From: 1XD8-76 sp051880335
GTDB lineage: Bacteria; Bacillota; Clostridia; Lachnospirales; Lachnospiraceae
Direction of reading: 5' to 3'
DNA length: 44,180 nucleotides
NCBI GenBank assembly: GCA_051880335.1
Contig: JBJENT010000164.1
Coordinates: 1 to 44,180 of the forward strand
The notes beneath the pieces were generated by a model. The model was not told the origin of the DNA and ran no database searches. It saw only the letters and a program-made list of their open reading frames with translations. The translations under genes were made by a program, and so were the position numbers. Of the stretch, positions 7,486 through 16,544 are shown piece by piece; within the stretch, counting starts at the first letter, position 1, and the number at the start of each line of letters is the position of its first letter.

Positions 7486-8664
7486 TTAGTGGTGGAATAA
7501 TCGGATTCCTGTAAAGCACATAGCGATGCCATATTTATTACAGGTCTCTATCACATGATCATCCCGGATAGAACCACCAGGCTGTGCTACATATTTTACA
7601 CCACTTTTATGGGCTCTTTCAATATTATCTCCAAATGGAAAGAATGCATCCGAGCCAAGGGCCACATCGGTATTTCCTGCCAGCCATGCTTTCTTTTCTT
7701 CTCTGGTAAATACCGGTGGTTTTACCTTAAAGAATTTCTGCCAGGTTCCTTCTGCCAGAACGTCTTCATATTCATCGCCAATATATAAATCAATGGAATT
7801 GTCTCTGTCTGCCCGTCCGATGCCATCTACGAACTCCAGGGAAAGCACCTGTGGTGCCTGACGCAGATACCAGTTATCTGCTTTGGTTCCGGCAAGACGT
7901 GTACAGTGAATACGGGACTGCTGCCCTGCTCCGATACCGATTGCCTGTCCGCCTTTGGCATAGCATACCGAATTAGACTGGGTATATTTCAAGGTGATCA
8001 GTGCAATGATCAGATCGATCTTAGCGCTGTCCGGTATCTCTTTGTTTTCTGTTACCATATTGGACAGAAAATCCCGGTCGATATTTAATTCATTTCTACC
8101 CTGCTCAAAGGTCACACCGTAAACCTGTTTGTGTTCCACCTGTGCCGGTACATAGTCCGGATCAATCTGTATTACGTTGTAGCCGCCTTTTTTCTTTGCT
8201 TTTAAGATTTCAAGAGCTTCCGGTTCATATCCCGGAGCGATGACGCCATCGGATACTTCTTTCTTGATCAGAAGCGCTGTTGCTTTATCACACACATCAG
8301 ATAAGGAAATGAAATCACCAAAAGATGACATTCTGTCTGCGCCTCTTGCTCTGGCATAGGCATTGGCAAGGGGAGTCATTTCAATGGATTCATCCACCCA
8401 GTATATCTTTTTCTCCACTTCAGTCAACGGAAGTCCTACTGCTGCACCTGCCGGTGAAACATGTTTAAAAGATGTCGCTGCCGGAAGCCCGGTTGCTCTC
8501 TTTAATTCTTTCACCAACTGGTATCCGTTAAATGCATCCAGAAAATTGATATACCCCGGTTTTCCGTTTAATACCTGAATCGGAAGTTCACTGCCATCTT
8601 CCATAAAAATACGGGATGGTTTCTGATTGGGGTTACAGCCATATTTCAATTCTAATTCGTTCAT
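7486..8664 (-). CDS. Stand-alone AICAR transformylase (PurH formyltransferase domain)
   Basis: This 392-residue protein corresponds to the AICAR formyltransferase part of bifunctional PurH: it transfers a formyl group from 10-formyl-tetrahydrofolate to AICAR, the penultimate step of IMP synthesis. The catalytic Lys-His pair is seen in SFKHVSPAGAA near residue 67; other family stretches are TLKYTQSNSVCYAKGGQAIGIGAGQQSR near residue 230 and GSDAFFPFGDNIERA near residue 340. No IMP cyclohydrolase (MGS-like) domain is attached; the gene just upstream, 15 bases away, supplies that reaction. A binding site AAAGGAATC precedes the ATG. It is the same protein type as the short PurH-like proteins of Clostridia. 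Confidence 0.9.
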   Translation of the reverse strand: MNELELKYGCNPNQKPSRIFMEDGSELPIQVLNGKPGYINFLDAFNGYQLVKELKRATGLPAATSFKHVSPAGAAVGLPLTEVEKKIYWVDESIEMTPLANAYARARGADRMSSFGDFISLSDVCDKATALLIKKEVSDGVIAPGYEPEALEILKAKKKGGYNVIQIDPDYVPAQVEHKQVYGVTFEQGRNELNIDRDFLSNMVTENKEIPDSAKIDLIIALITLKYTQSNSVCYAKGGQAIGIGAGQQSRIHCTRLAGTKADNWYLRQAPQVLSLEFVDGIGRADRDNSIDLYIGDEYEDVLAEGTWQKFFKVKPPVFTREEKKAWLAGNTDVALGSDAFFPFGDNIERAHKSGVKYVAQPGGSIRDDHVIETCNKYGIAMCFTGIRLFHH

Positions 8665-8679
8665 CTAAAGATTCCTTTC

Positions 8680-9396
8680 TTATTTATTTTTATTGATAAT
8701 TCTGCTTTCATATTTACCTGTTTCAATATCGATATAGCGTACAAATAAAGATACTTTATTATCTTCATTTAAGTTTTCCCAAACCATGTTTGCAAAATCA
8801 TCAATAGAAAGGTCTTCTATATTGATCCAGGTTGGTTCTCCTTCAAAGCTGGGCAGAGGATTTCCATCTTCCATATAAGTATGAATAAAGCGTCCTTCCC
8901 CTGCTTTCGGATTCTCATAAGCAAAGGTATAGCGGTTACATCCGGAAGGATCACCATTACTGCTTTTCAAAATGGACATTGCAAAATTAAAGTGTCCATT
9001 CTCGATATTCATGATGCCGGAAATTCTGGGCGTATAATTTGGACCATCCGGCTCAAACTCTCTGGTGCGAAGAGACTGTTCAAAGGTCTTTCCTTCCTTC
9101 ATCAGTTCGTATATGGTATCGGTCTGATCTCCATTGGTTACAATGGTTTTGTTTCCAAGTACCCGTACCGGAGCATAAATGATCAGGCTGGGATCACTCA
9201 GCTTTGAAGGATCAAAAGCCTGTGTACGGATTCCTTCTCCCTCTTCCACAAAAATCCGATTCCGGCTGTTCTCGCTTCTCCCCATAATAAAGTATGCTGT
9301 CACTGCATGCTTTCCATCCGGTGTCTTCCCGATTACGATACCTCGTCCCGGATAGGATGTGGATGCCAATTCCTGACCTAACTGTTTCATTTCCAT
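8680..9396 (-). CDS. IMP cyclohydrolase, PurO-like
   Basis: A 238-residue protein resembling the IMP cyclohydrolase family first known from archaea (PurO), which closes the ring of formyl-AICAR to give IMP. Family-like stretches are SYPGRGIVIGKTPDGKHAVTAYFIMGRSENSRNR at residues 15-50 and GPNYTPRISGIMN near residue 130. It lies 15 bases before the stand-alone AICAR transformylase gene, so the two carry out the last two steps of purine synthesis as separate polypeptides. The start 9396 is chosen for GGAGG seven bases upstream; a longer frame to 9423 lacks a site. The upstream gap to the GGDEF-EAL gene contains a two-copy degenerate repeat. Confidence 0.85.
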   Translation of the reverse strand: MEMKQLGQELASTSYPGRGIVIGKTPDGKHAVTAYFIMGRSENSRNRIFVEEGEGIRTQAFDPSKLSDPSLIIYAPVRVLGNKTIVTNGDQTDTIYELMKEGKTFEQSLRTREFEPDGPNYTPRISGIMNIENGHFNFAMSILKSSNGDPSGCNRYTFAYENPKAGEGRFIHTYMEDGNPLPSFEGEPTWINIEDLSIDDFANMVWENLNEDNKVSLFVRYIDIETGKYESRIINKNK

Positions 9397-9456
9397 GCTC
9401 TTTCCTCCGTATGAACTACTCAATATTTCTTTTCTATGTACTTCTTAATATTTCTC

Positions 9457-12087
9457 TTATACATACTTCTTTTCAAACTCTGCCTGACACATGGGCCTGT
9501 CGAAGTAATATCCCTGAATCATTTTTACATTCATGCCATCCAGCACCCGGAACTGTTCTTCCGTTTCGATACCCTCCACACAAACCTGAAGGCCTAATGT
9601 CTGCGCCAGCTCTGCGATCATTTTAACAAATGCCTGGGAGAAACTATCCTCGGCCAGCTCTTTTACAAATCCCTGATCCACTTTGATCACATCCAGTGGA
9701 ATCTCGCGGATATGACTGAGAGAAGAATAGCCTGTCCCAAAATCATCCAGCGCAACTCTGACACCAAGAGCTTTGATGGCATCTATTACTTCTCTCATTT
9801 TCTTCATATCATTTATGGCAAGACTTTCTGTCACTTCCAGTGTCAGATTATGGGGATTCAATCCGGATTTTTCTAAAGCTGCTCTAACCTTGTCCACAAT
9901 GTCCGGCTGTAAAAGCTGAATGACGGAAAGATTGACATTTACTTTATAATTTGGATGGCCATGGGCATTCCAGCCCCTGCAAGCTGTACAGGCCTGTTCC
10001 AATATGTAATCTCCAATCGGATTGATCAGTCCCAGATATTCTGCCAGCGGAATAAAGTCTGCCGGAGGGACAAATCCCATTTCATCATTATTCCAGCGGA
10101 CCAATGCCTCTGCACCTGTACAGGGTTTTCCCTCCAGTGTGACATCAATAATCGGCTGATAGTAAATTTCAAACTCTCCGCAGCCCTTTACTGTAGCATC
10201 ACGCATATTCTTTTCCATGCTGAGACGTCTGTTGGAGGATGCTCCGCTGTCGGAATCGTATTTTGCGACTCTGTTCTTACCACTCTTCTTCGCATCATAC
10301 ATGGATATATCTGCTTTTTTGATCAGATCATCCACATTGTCTCCATCATCCGGAAAGGTTACTACACCCATACTCATGGTACAGTAATAGTCCGTATCCT
10401 TCAGAAACCATGGTTTGGAAAATACGTCATGTATCTCCTCAATGATCCGGTCACATTCATCATAGCTGCTTGGTGGAATCACAATGACAAATTCATCTCC
10501 ACCCATTCGGTAGCAGGTATCTGTAATCCCCGCAATTCTCTGTATACTATGGGCAATGGCCCGCAACAGTACATCTCCATACTGATGTCCCAGACCATCA
10601 TTGATATGCTTAAAATCATCCAGATCCAGATATAAAATAGCACCCCTGGTTCCTTCGTTTTTGGCTGTGTCAACCATTCTTGCCAGATCACGTTCACAGC
10701 ACATTCTGTTAAACAGGCCGGTCAGAAAATCTGTATAAGCCTGCTGCTCAATCTTTCTCTGATATTCTTTTTTATCAGTAATATCATATACAAAACTGAG
10801 ATATACTTTCCTTCCATCCATCCAGGTCAGACTGGTATAATTGAAATTATACCAGGAGGATCGTTCAAAATAATGGAATTCATAGGAACCTTTTTCTTCT
10901 CCCGGCTTTCTCAGCTGTCCGAAAATCGTATCCAGTTTTCCTTCCTTAATCTCTTTCGGGAACATTTTACGCATATAGTTGTTGATAAAAAGAAGTTCCC
11001 CGTTTGCTTTATCACACACATAAATGCCACATCCCACATTATTCAGCACCGTTTCCAAAGATTCATAAGAGCTGGCCAGGGAATTTTTCTGAACACGCTT
11101 GGTAATGATGGATTGAAGCACCTTCACCGTATCACTCATAAAGCAGATGTCATCTGTGGACCATACCTTATCAGCCTTCTTTTCCTCAAAAGTGACATAC
11201 ATACTGACCCGGCCATGGATAAAAATAGGTAAAATGGTAAATGCAGAAATCCCCATTCTTTCCATTGTGTTTTTGGTAGCCACTTCCACCGGTGTGGTAG
11301 ATGACACAATGACAATGTTATCTTTTTTCCAGTCTTCCCCTTTTAATATCTCGATAATAGATTCATCTTCCACTTCATCAATGGAATGATTCCATTCTGT
11401 GATCAGATCGATTCCTGCAGAATGATAATGCCTCTGATAAATTTTTGCATTGCTGACAGCCAGATACTTTCCGGCTATTTTCAAGAAGTCAGACATGATA
11501 AGTTCAATCTCATCATCCCGTTCCAAAAGCTGCACGACTTCTGTCATGGCTTCCATTTTCTTAAGAGTTTGTCCCATCTCCTCCTCAGAAGATTTGCACT
11601 TGATACTCTCAGCCTCTGCTTCTACTTTTGACAGCTGGTTGCCTAAAATCATTCGACAACTGTCCAGTATCAGGTCCAGAGAAGAATAAAAGCTGTCTGA
11701 AACTGTTTTCTCCTGAAAATCTGCAACCTCAGAAGGATCATCCGCCATATCTTCCAAAATTGCTCCAAAAATCCAGGTAAGCATGGCACCACCTATGCTT
11801 TTGATATCAATTGCAGCAAATTTCAGCCACGGATAAACCGTATCTTCCACCATCAGCTCTTCCATGCTGCTTTTCTGAATATTAGCCACCATTTCAGAAA
11901 TGTTCTCAAGAGGTATCAATTTTGATATTCTTTTCAAATCCTCAGTATTTCCTGACATTTCTGTCAGTCTTTTCCCATCTTTCCCAAAACAGCAGCCAAA
12001 CACCTTACTGACACGGCAAATCTTATTCTGCATCTTCTGCAGTTTAGCCTTTTCCGTGTCCCCAATTGCTATAGTCTGCTCCGACAT
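9457..12087 (-). CDS. Cyclic-di-GMP signalling protein: sensor region, GAF, PAS, GGDEF, EAL
   Basis: An 876-residue cytoplasmic-looking protein with no clear membrane segment. Residues 1-170 form a helical sensor region I do not recognise (VFGCCFGKDGKRL); a GAF-like domain follows (about 190-330), then a PAS-like domain (about 340-440), a GGDEF domain with intact MGGDEF near residue 530, and an EAL domain with EALVRW, a conserved NLSV, LEVTES, DDFGTGYSS, KVDQGF and EGIET, i.e. the catalytic set of a phosphodiesterase. The inhibitory RxxD site is not conserved (GITD stands at the expected place). It may both make and break c-di-GMP; the net direction cannot be told. The start has GGAGGATTACTTT before ATG. 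Confidence 0.88.
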   Translation of the reverse strand: MSEQTIAIGDTEKAKLQKMQNKICRVSKVFGCCFGKDGKRLTEMSGNTEDLKRISKLIPLENISEMVANIQKSSMEELMVEDTVYPWLKFAAIDIKSIGGAMLTWIFGAILEDMADDPSEVADFQEKTVSDSFYSSLDLILDSCRMILGNQLSKVEAEAESIKCKSSEEEMGQTLKKMEAMTEVVQLLERDDEIELIMSDFLKIAGKYLAVSNAKIYQRHYHSAGIDLITEWNHSIDEVEDESIIEILKGEDWKKDNIVIVSSTTPVEVATKNTMERMGISAFTILPIFIHGRVSMYVTFEEKKADKVWSTDDICFMSDTVKVLQSIITKRVQKNSLASSYESLETVLNNVGCGIYVCDKANGELLFINNYMRKMFPKEIKEGKLDTIFGQLRKPGEEKGSYEFHYFERSSWYNFNYTSLTWMDGRKVYLSFVYDITDKKEYQRKIEQQAYTDFLTGLFNRMCCERDLARMVDTAKNEGTRGAILYLDLDDFKHINDGLGHQYGDVLLRAIAHSIQRIAGITDTCYRMGGDEFVIVIPPSSYDECDRIIEEIHDVFSKPWFLKDTDYYCTMSMGVVTFPDDGDNVDDLIKKADISMYDAKKSGKNRVAKYDSDSGASSNRRLSMEKNMRDATVKGCGEFEIYYQPIIDVTLEGKPCTGAEALVRWNNDEMGFVPPADFIPLAEYLGLINPIGDYILEQACTACRGWNAHGHPNYKVNVNLSVIQLLQPDIVDKVRAALEKSGLNPHNLTLEVTESLAINDMKKMREVIDAIKALGVRVALDDFGTGYSSLSHIREIPLDVIKVDQGFVKELAEDSFSQAFVKMIAELAQTLGLQVCVEGIETEEQFRVLDGMNVKMIQGYYFDRPMCQAEFEKKYV

Positions 12088-12132
12088 AAAGTAATCCTCC
12101 AATAAACCTCCAAATAATCCCAATTACTAATT

Positions 12133-12162
12133 ATCATACCATATGGTTCACATAATATGCAA
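12133..12162 (-). promoter_or_regulatory. Promoter of the GGDEF-EAL gene
   Basis: On the minus strand TTGCAT (12157-12162), an 18-base spacer and TATGAT (12133-12138), about 45 bases before the start codon. Confidence 0.55.
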
Positions 12163-12245
12163 CGGTAGAAACCCTTATATTCTCATAACTCTCGACATTT
12201 TTCCTGCTAATTTGTAAAGAAATCTCGGGACTTTTCAACAAAAAA

Positions 12246-12281
12246 CACCGGTTTTCCCTACATGATTCTGGAAAACCGGTG
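12246..12281 (-). terminator. Intrinsic terminator of guaB
   Basis: Perfect 12-base arms CACCGGTTTTCC and GGAAAACCGGTG with a 12-base loop; on minus it is followed by a T run (AAAAA on plus at 12241-12245). It lies 36 bases downstream of the guaB stop. Confidence 0.9.
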
Positions 12282-12316
12282 CTGTAATTTGTTAAGAAAA
12301 AATAGATAAGATATGA

Positions 12317-13774
12317 CTATTTATCATCTGAGCTATAGTTTGGTGCCTCTTTTGTAATCTGAATATCATGAGGATGGCTTTCTCTCAGTGCTGCAGCTGA
12401 AATTTTCACAAATTTACCATTCTGTTTCAATTCTTCAATGGTTCTTGTACCACAGTAACCCATACCGGAACGAAGTCCGCCCATCAGCTGGAATACCGTA
12501 TCTTCTACGGTTCCTTTATAAGCCACACGACCTTCTACGCCTTCCGGAACAAGCTTCTTGGCATCTGACTGGAAGTAACGGTCTTTGGAACCGTTTTCCA
12601 TAGCTGCAATAGAGCCCATACCACGATATACTTTGTATTTTCTACCCTGATAAAGTTCAAAGGTTCCCGGTGATTCATCACATCCTGCAAAAATGGAACC
12701 CATCATACATACATTACCACCGGCTGCAATGGCTTTTGTCATATCACCGGAGTACTTGATACCACCGTCTGCAATAATCGGAATACCATACTCTTTTGCA
12801 ACAGCATAGCTGTCCATGATCGCTGTAATCTGCGGAACACCAATACCTGCAACAATACGTGTGGTACAGATGGAACCAGGTCCAATACCAACTTTAACCG
12901 CATCAGCACCTGCTTCAATCAGGGCTCTTGTTCCTTCTCCGGTAGCCACGTTACCGGCAATAACCTGTACTTCCGGATATTTTTCCTTGATCATTCTGAG
13001 GCATCTGAGCACGTTTTCTGAATGACCATGGGCAGAGTCAAGTACGATAACATCTACTTTTGCATCTACCAGTGCAGATACACGATCCAGCACGTTAGCT
13101 GTAATGCCTACACCAGCACCACAAAGCAGTCTTCCCTGCTCATCTTTAGCAGCCAGTGGATATTTGATGGTCTTTTCAATATCTTTGATAGTAATCAGAC
13201 CAGCTAAATTATAATCGTCATCTACGATTGGTAATTTTTCTTTTCTGGCTTTGCCTAAAATATGTTTTGCTTCTTCTAAAGTGATTCCAACTTTTGCTGT
13301 AACCAGATTTTCAGAAGTCATGGATTCTTTTATTTTTTTGGAAAAATCGGTTTCGAATTTTAAGTCACGATTGGTGATGATACCCACCAGCTTTTTGCCT
13401 TCTGTAATGGGCACACCGGAGATTCTGAACTTTGCCATCAGTGCATCTGCATCTGCCAGCGTATGTTCCGGGGATAAAGAAAATGGATCGGTAATAACAC
13501 CATTTTCAGAACGTTTTACTTTGTCTACTTCTTCTGCCTGTGCTTCAATTGACATGTTTTTGTGGATGATACCAATACCACCCTGTCTTGCCATGGCAAT
13601 TGCCATTCTGTGTTCTGTTACTGTGTCCATTCCGGCACTCATCATCGGAATGTTCAATTTGATTTTCTTGGTTAACCAGGTTGTTAAATCAATCTGATTC
13701 GGAATCACCTGAGAATAATTCGGTACCAAAAGTACGTCATCAAAGGTAATGCCTTCGCCGATAATCTGACCCAT
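12317..13774 (-). CDS. guaB: IMP dehydrogenase
   Basis: A 485-residue enzyme that oxidises IMP to XMP with NAD, the committed step of GMP synthesis. Seen in order: N-terminal TIM-barrel start (ITFDDVLLVPNYSQV), the two CBS domains (residues about 95-205), then the catalytic loop GPGSICTTRIVAG near residue 300 carrying the active cysteine, and DGGIKYSGDMTKAIAAGG with the phosphate-binding site. Length is typical. The start 13774 is supported by GGAGGAGAGAAGAT. It has its own terminator. The leader (13800-13900) contains about four degenerate ~20-base repeats of an ACCGGTTTGAGAT-type unit; no purine riboswitch was recognised. Confidence 0.95.
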   Translation of the reverse strand: MGQIIGEGITFDDVLLVPNYSQVIPNQIDLTTWLTKKIKLNIPMMSAGMDTVTEHRMAIAMARQGGIGIIHKNMSIEAQAEEVDKVKRSENGVITDPFSLSPEHTLADADALMAKFRISGVPITEGKKLVGIITNRDLKFETDFSKKIKESMTSENLVTAKVGITLEEAKHILGKARKEKLPIVDDDYNLAGLITIKDIEKTIKYPLAAKDEQGRLLCGAGVGITANVLDRVSALVDAKVDVIVLDSAHGHSENVLRCLRMIKEKYPEVQVIAGNVATGEGTRALIEAGADAVKVGIGPGSICTTRIVAGIGVPQITAIMDSYAVAKEYGIPIIADGGIKYSGDMTKAIAAGGNVCMMGSIFAGCDESPGTFELYQGRKYKVYRGMGSIAAMENGSKDRYFQSDAKKLVPEGVEGRVAYKGTVEDTVFQLMGGLRSGMGYCGTRTIEELKQNGKFVKISAAALRESHPHDIQITKEAPNYSSDDK

Positions 13775-13799
13775 ATCTTCTCTCCTCCTTATCTTTCCT

Positions 13800-13900
13800 G
13801 TAAGTTTCAAACTGCTGCAATTCTCAAACCAGTACAGACTTTAAACCGGTACAATCTCAAACCGGCATAAATCTCATACTAGTCTAAATTTCATAAAGTT
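13800..13900 (-). repeat. Degenerate ~20-base repeats in the guaB leader
   Basis: On the minus strand a unit like CCGGTTTGAGATTGTA recurs about four to five times with changes (GCCGGTTTGAG, ACCGGTTTAAAG, ACTGGTTTGAG, CAGTTTGAA), ending some 20 bases before the ribosome binding site. It belongs to the short spacer repeats found before many genes in this window. Confidence 0.55.
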
Positions 13901-13921
13901 TAGCAAAGATATAGCACTCTG

Positions 13922-14428
13922 TCAATCCATAAAAACCTTTCGTGGTGCAACATTTTTTACAGCCTCCACAAATTCTTTGGTAGGTGACAGAATCAGTTTC
14001 TTATTTCCTTCATAATAAATGACATATCTTTCGTCAGGCTGTTTTTCCACACCGATACTATAATCCATTACACTGCAACTTCTGTTTTTGTAATCTCCCA
14101 AATGCCAGGACTTGACAGGTGCGAAAATTTCTATTCCGTCCACAGCATATTCCCCCATTTTTTTCCGGTTACTTTTGCATGTAATCTTGTCCACAACAAT
14201 AGTTCTCTCCACATATAGGTACTCATATTCCACTGCACTGTTCCTATGACAAAAATAGGCCAGCACTGCAAATCCAATGACTCCTAAAAATCCTACCGCA
14301 CTACCCATTACCGTTGTAAGAAGAAAACTGGCCACTGCCAAAAGTGCACATACATATTTCAGTGCTGCCATGGCTCCTGTATTTTCTTTTTCAACCAGAC
14401 ATTCTACATAAGAATCGCTCATACTCAT
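13922..14428 (-). CDS. DUF6106-like membrane protein of unknown function
   Basis: A 168-residue protein with two adjacent hydrophobic segments (about residues 22-58) and a C-terminal cytoplasmic-type domain of short strands (ERTIVVDKITCKSNRKKMGEYAVDGIEIFAPVKSWHL, then YYEGNKKLILSPTKEFVEAVK). It resembles a small family often found beside maf and gat genes in Lachnospiraceae (DUF6106 by memory). The layout, a tandem membrane hairpin with a PH-like strand-rich domain, suggests a membrane-associated protein; no catalytic motif is visible. The start 14428 has two overlapping AAGGAG sequences. It is last in the aspS-gat-maf direction, 98 bases after maf. Confidence 0.65.
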   Translation of the reverse strand: MSMSDSYVECLVEKENTGAMAALKYVCALLAVASFLLTTVMGSAVGFLGVIGFAVLAYFCHRNSAVEYEYLYVERTIVVDKITCKSNRKKMGEYAVDGIEIFAPVKSWHLGDYKNRSCSVMDYSIGVEKQPDERYVIYYEGNKKLILSPTKEFVEAVKNVAPRKVFMD

Positions 14429-14526
14429 ACTCCTTCTCCTTTCTGTGCAAAGCAAATATCTGCCGCTTTCCAGTCATCTGGAATTATAACAAGTACCGGG
14501 GTTTCCTCTCCTGGTACAATCCGAAA

Positions 14527-15114
14527 TCATAACAGATCCCAGGCTTTCATTTCCTGATAAAGTCTTCCGATAGGGAGTCCCACCACATTGCTGTATTCTC
14601 CCCGTACAGATTTGATGAATTTGGCACCCTGCCCCTGGATAGCGTAAGCGCCGGCTTTATCCATAGGTTCACCACCAAATACATAATCCATGATTTCAGC
14701 TCTGCCAATGCGATACATTGCTACGCCGGTGCACACATAAAAGGAATACTCTTCCTGTTTCCCATCTGCGGTAATCCAAAGCATGGTCACACCGGTATAA
14801 ACCTGGTGTTCCTTGCCCGACAGCTTTGCCAGCATATCCTGGGCATCCTGAAAATCCTTTGGTTTTCCCAGGATCTCACCCTCTAAAGCCACAATGGTAT
14901 CAGCACCTATCACTAAAATATCTTCCTGTCGTTCTTCCAACTGTCCCCAGATGTCTTTTGCTTTCTGCTTGGATAATTCAATCACCACATCCGCCGGAAG
15001 CGTTGTGGTGATGATTTCTTCTTTATGGCTTGGCATAATCTCAAAGGACAATCCAAGCTGCTCCAGCAGTTCTTTCCTTCTTGGAGACCCGGAAGCCAGT
15101 ATGATCTGTTTCAT
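14527..15114 (-). CDS. maf: Maf family nucleotide pyrophosphatase
   Basis: A 195-residue member of the Maf/HAM1 fold family, which hydrolyses non-canonical or methylated nucleoside triphosphates (dTTP/UTP-type in YhdE-like members) to monophosphates. The signature LASGSPRRKELL is at residues 6-17, GADTIV with the catalytic Asp near residue 70, and GKPKD near residue 82. The ATG overlaps the gatB stop (ATGA), so it is translationally coupled to gatB. The role next to tRNA amidation genes is probably operon convenience. Confidence 0.92.
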   Translation of the reverse strand: MKQIILASGSPRRKELLEQLGLSFEIMPSHKEEIITTTLPADVVIELSKQKAKDIWGQLEERQEDILVIGADTIVALEGEILGKPKDFQDAQDMLAKLSGKEHQVYTGVTMLWITADGKQEEYSFYVCTGVAMYRIGRAEIMDYVFGGEPMDKAGAYAIQGQGAKFIKSVRGEYSNVVGLPIGRLYQEMKAWDLL

Positions 15115-16541
15115 AGCAACTCCTTCAAAATCTGATTTACCATGCCCGGATCAGCCTTGCCCTGCATAGCCTTCATGGTCTGCCCAACCAGGAAGCCAAT
15201 GGCTTTCTGCTTTCCGTTATGGTAATCTTCTACGGATTGAGGATTGTTTTTCACAACCTCTTCAATGGTACTGCGGAGAGCACCTTCGTCATTTACGGTC
15301 TTTAACCCTTTTTCTTCTACATAAGCTCTTGGATCAATATCTTCTTTAAATACCAGTTCAAAGACTTCCTTGGCAACAGAACCATTGATTTCCTTTTTGT
15401 CCACCATCTGAATGATGTCTGCCAGATGAGCCGGTGAAAACCGGATATCTTCCGGGTCCATGTTGTTTTCTTTTAACAGACGCAGTGTTTCCACCATAAG
15501 CCAGTTGGAAACCTTCTTTGGCTGGCCACAAATTGCAACCGTAGCTTCAAAGATATCAGCCATACGTTTTGTACCGGTAATGATTTCAATATCATATTCC
15601 GGAATATCGTACTCTTCTTTATAACGGGCCATTTTTTCCGGACGGAATTCCGGCTGTTTTGCACGGATTTCATCCAGCATCTCTTCACTGACGGATACCG
15701 GTACCAGATCAGGATCCGGGAAATAACGGTAATCCTGGGCATCCTCTTTGCTTCTCATGGCATAGGATGCACCCTTGGTATCATCCCATCTTCTGGTTTC
15801 CTGAATCACCTTTTCCCCAGCTTCGATCAGATCGATCTGGCGCTGTCTCTCGCCTTCGATGGCATGGGAAATGGCAGTAAAGGAGTTTAAGTTTTTCATT
15901 TCAGTTCTGGTGCCGAATTCTGCAGCACCTTTTTCACGAACAGACAGATTCACGTCTGCGCGCATGGAGCCTTCCTGCAGTTTACAGTCGGAGGCACCCA
16001 GATACTGTACGATCATACGAAGTTTTTCCAGATAGGCAATGACTTCCTCTGCACTGCGCATATCCGGCTCTGATACGATTTCAATCAGCGGTACACCGGA
16101 ACGGTTATAGTCCACCAGGGAACATTCTTCCCATTCATCATGAACCAGTTTTCCGGCATCCTCTTCCATATGGATTTCATGGATTCCCACAAATTTCTTT
16201 CCGGCCTCTGTTTCGATTTCCACCTTTCCGTTTCTGCAAATCGGGAGGTATAACTGGGAAATCTGATAGTTCTGCGGGTTATCCGGATAGAAATAGTTTT
16301 TCCGGTCAAATTTGGCATATCTGGTAATGTCACAGTTGGTTGCAAGGCCTACTGCAATGGCATATTCCAGAACCTGTTTGTTCAGTACCGGCAAAGAACC
16401 GGGCATACCGGTACATACCGGGCAGGTATGGCTGTTGGGACTACCTCCGAAAGCAGTGGAGCAACCACAGAAAATTTTGGTCTTGGTAGCCAGTTCTACA
16501 TGAACTTCCAGACCAATGACGGTTTCGTATTCTTTTGCCAT
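15111..16541 (-). CDS. gatB: Asp/Glu-tRNA amidotransferase subunit B
   Basis: A 476-residue tRNA-binding and kinase-like subunit of GatCAB, which activates the side chain of misacylated Asp-tRNA(Asn) or Glu-tRNA(Gln) and accepts ammonia from GatA. The N terminus carries the family hallmark VIGLEVHVELATKTKIFC followed by HTCPVCTGMPGSLP; DYNRSGVPLIEIVSEPD near residue 145 and the C-terminal YqeY-like tail (GKADPGMVNQILKE) are typical. It begins 3 bases after the gatA stop and overlaps maf by 4. Confidence 0.95.
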   Translation of the reverse strand: MAKEYETVIGLEVHVELATKTKIFCGCSTAFGGSPNSHTCPVCTGMPGSLPVLNKQVLEYAIAVGLATNCDITRYAKFDRKNYFYPDNPQNYQISQLYLPICRNGKVEIETEAGKKFVGIHEIHMEEDAGKLVHDEWEECSLVDYNRSGVPLIEIVSEPDMRSAEEVIAYLEKLRMIVQYLGASDCKLQEGSMRADVNLSVREKGAAEFGTRTEMKNLNSFTAISHAIEGERQRQIDLIEAGEKVIQETRRWDDTKGASYAMRSKEDAQDYRYFPDPDLVPVSVSEEMLDEIRAKQPEFRPEKMARYKEEYDIPEYDIEIITGTKRMADIFEATVAICGQPKKVSNWLMVETLRLLKENNMDPEDIRFSPAHLADIIQMVDKKEINGSVAKEVFELVFKEDIDPRAYVEEKGLKTVNDEGALRSTIEEVVKNNPQSVEDYHNGKQKAIGFLVGQTMKAMQGKADPGMVNQILKELL

Positions 16542-16544
16542 CTC

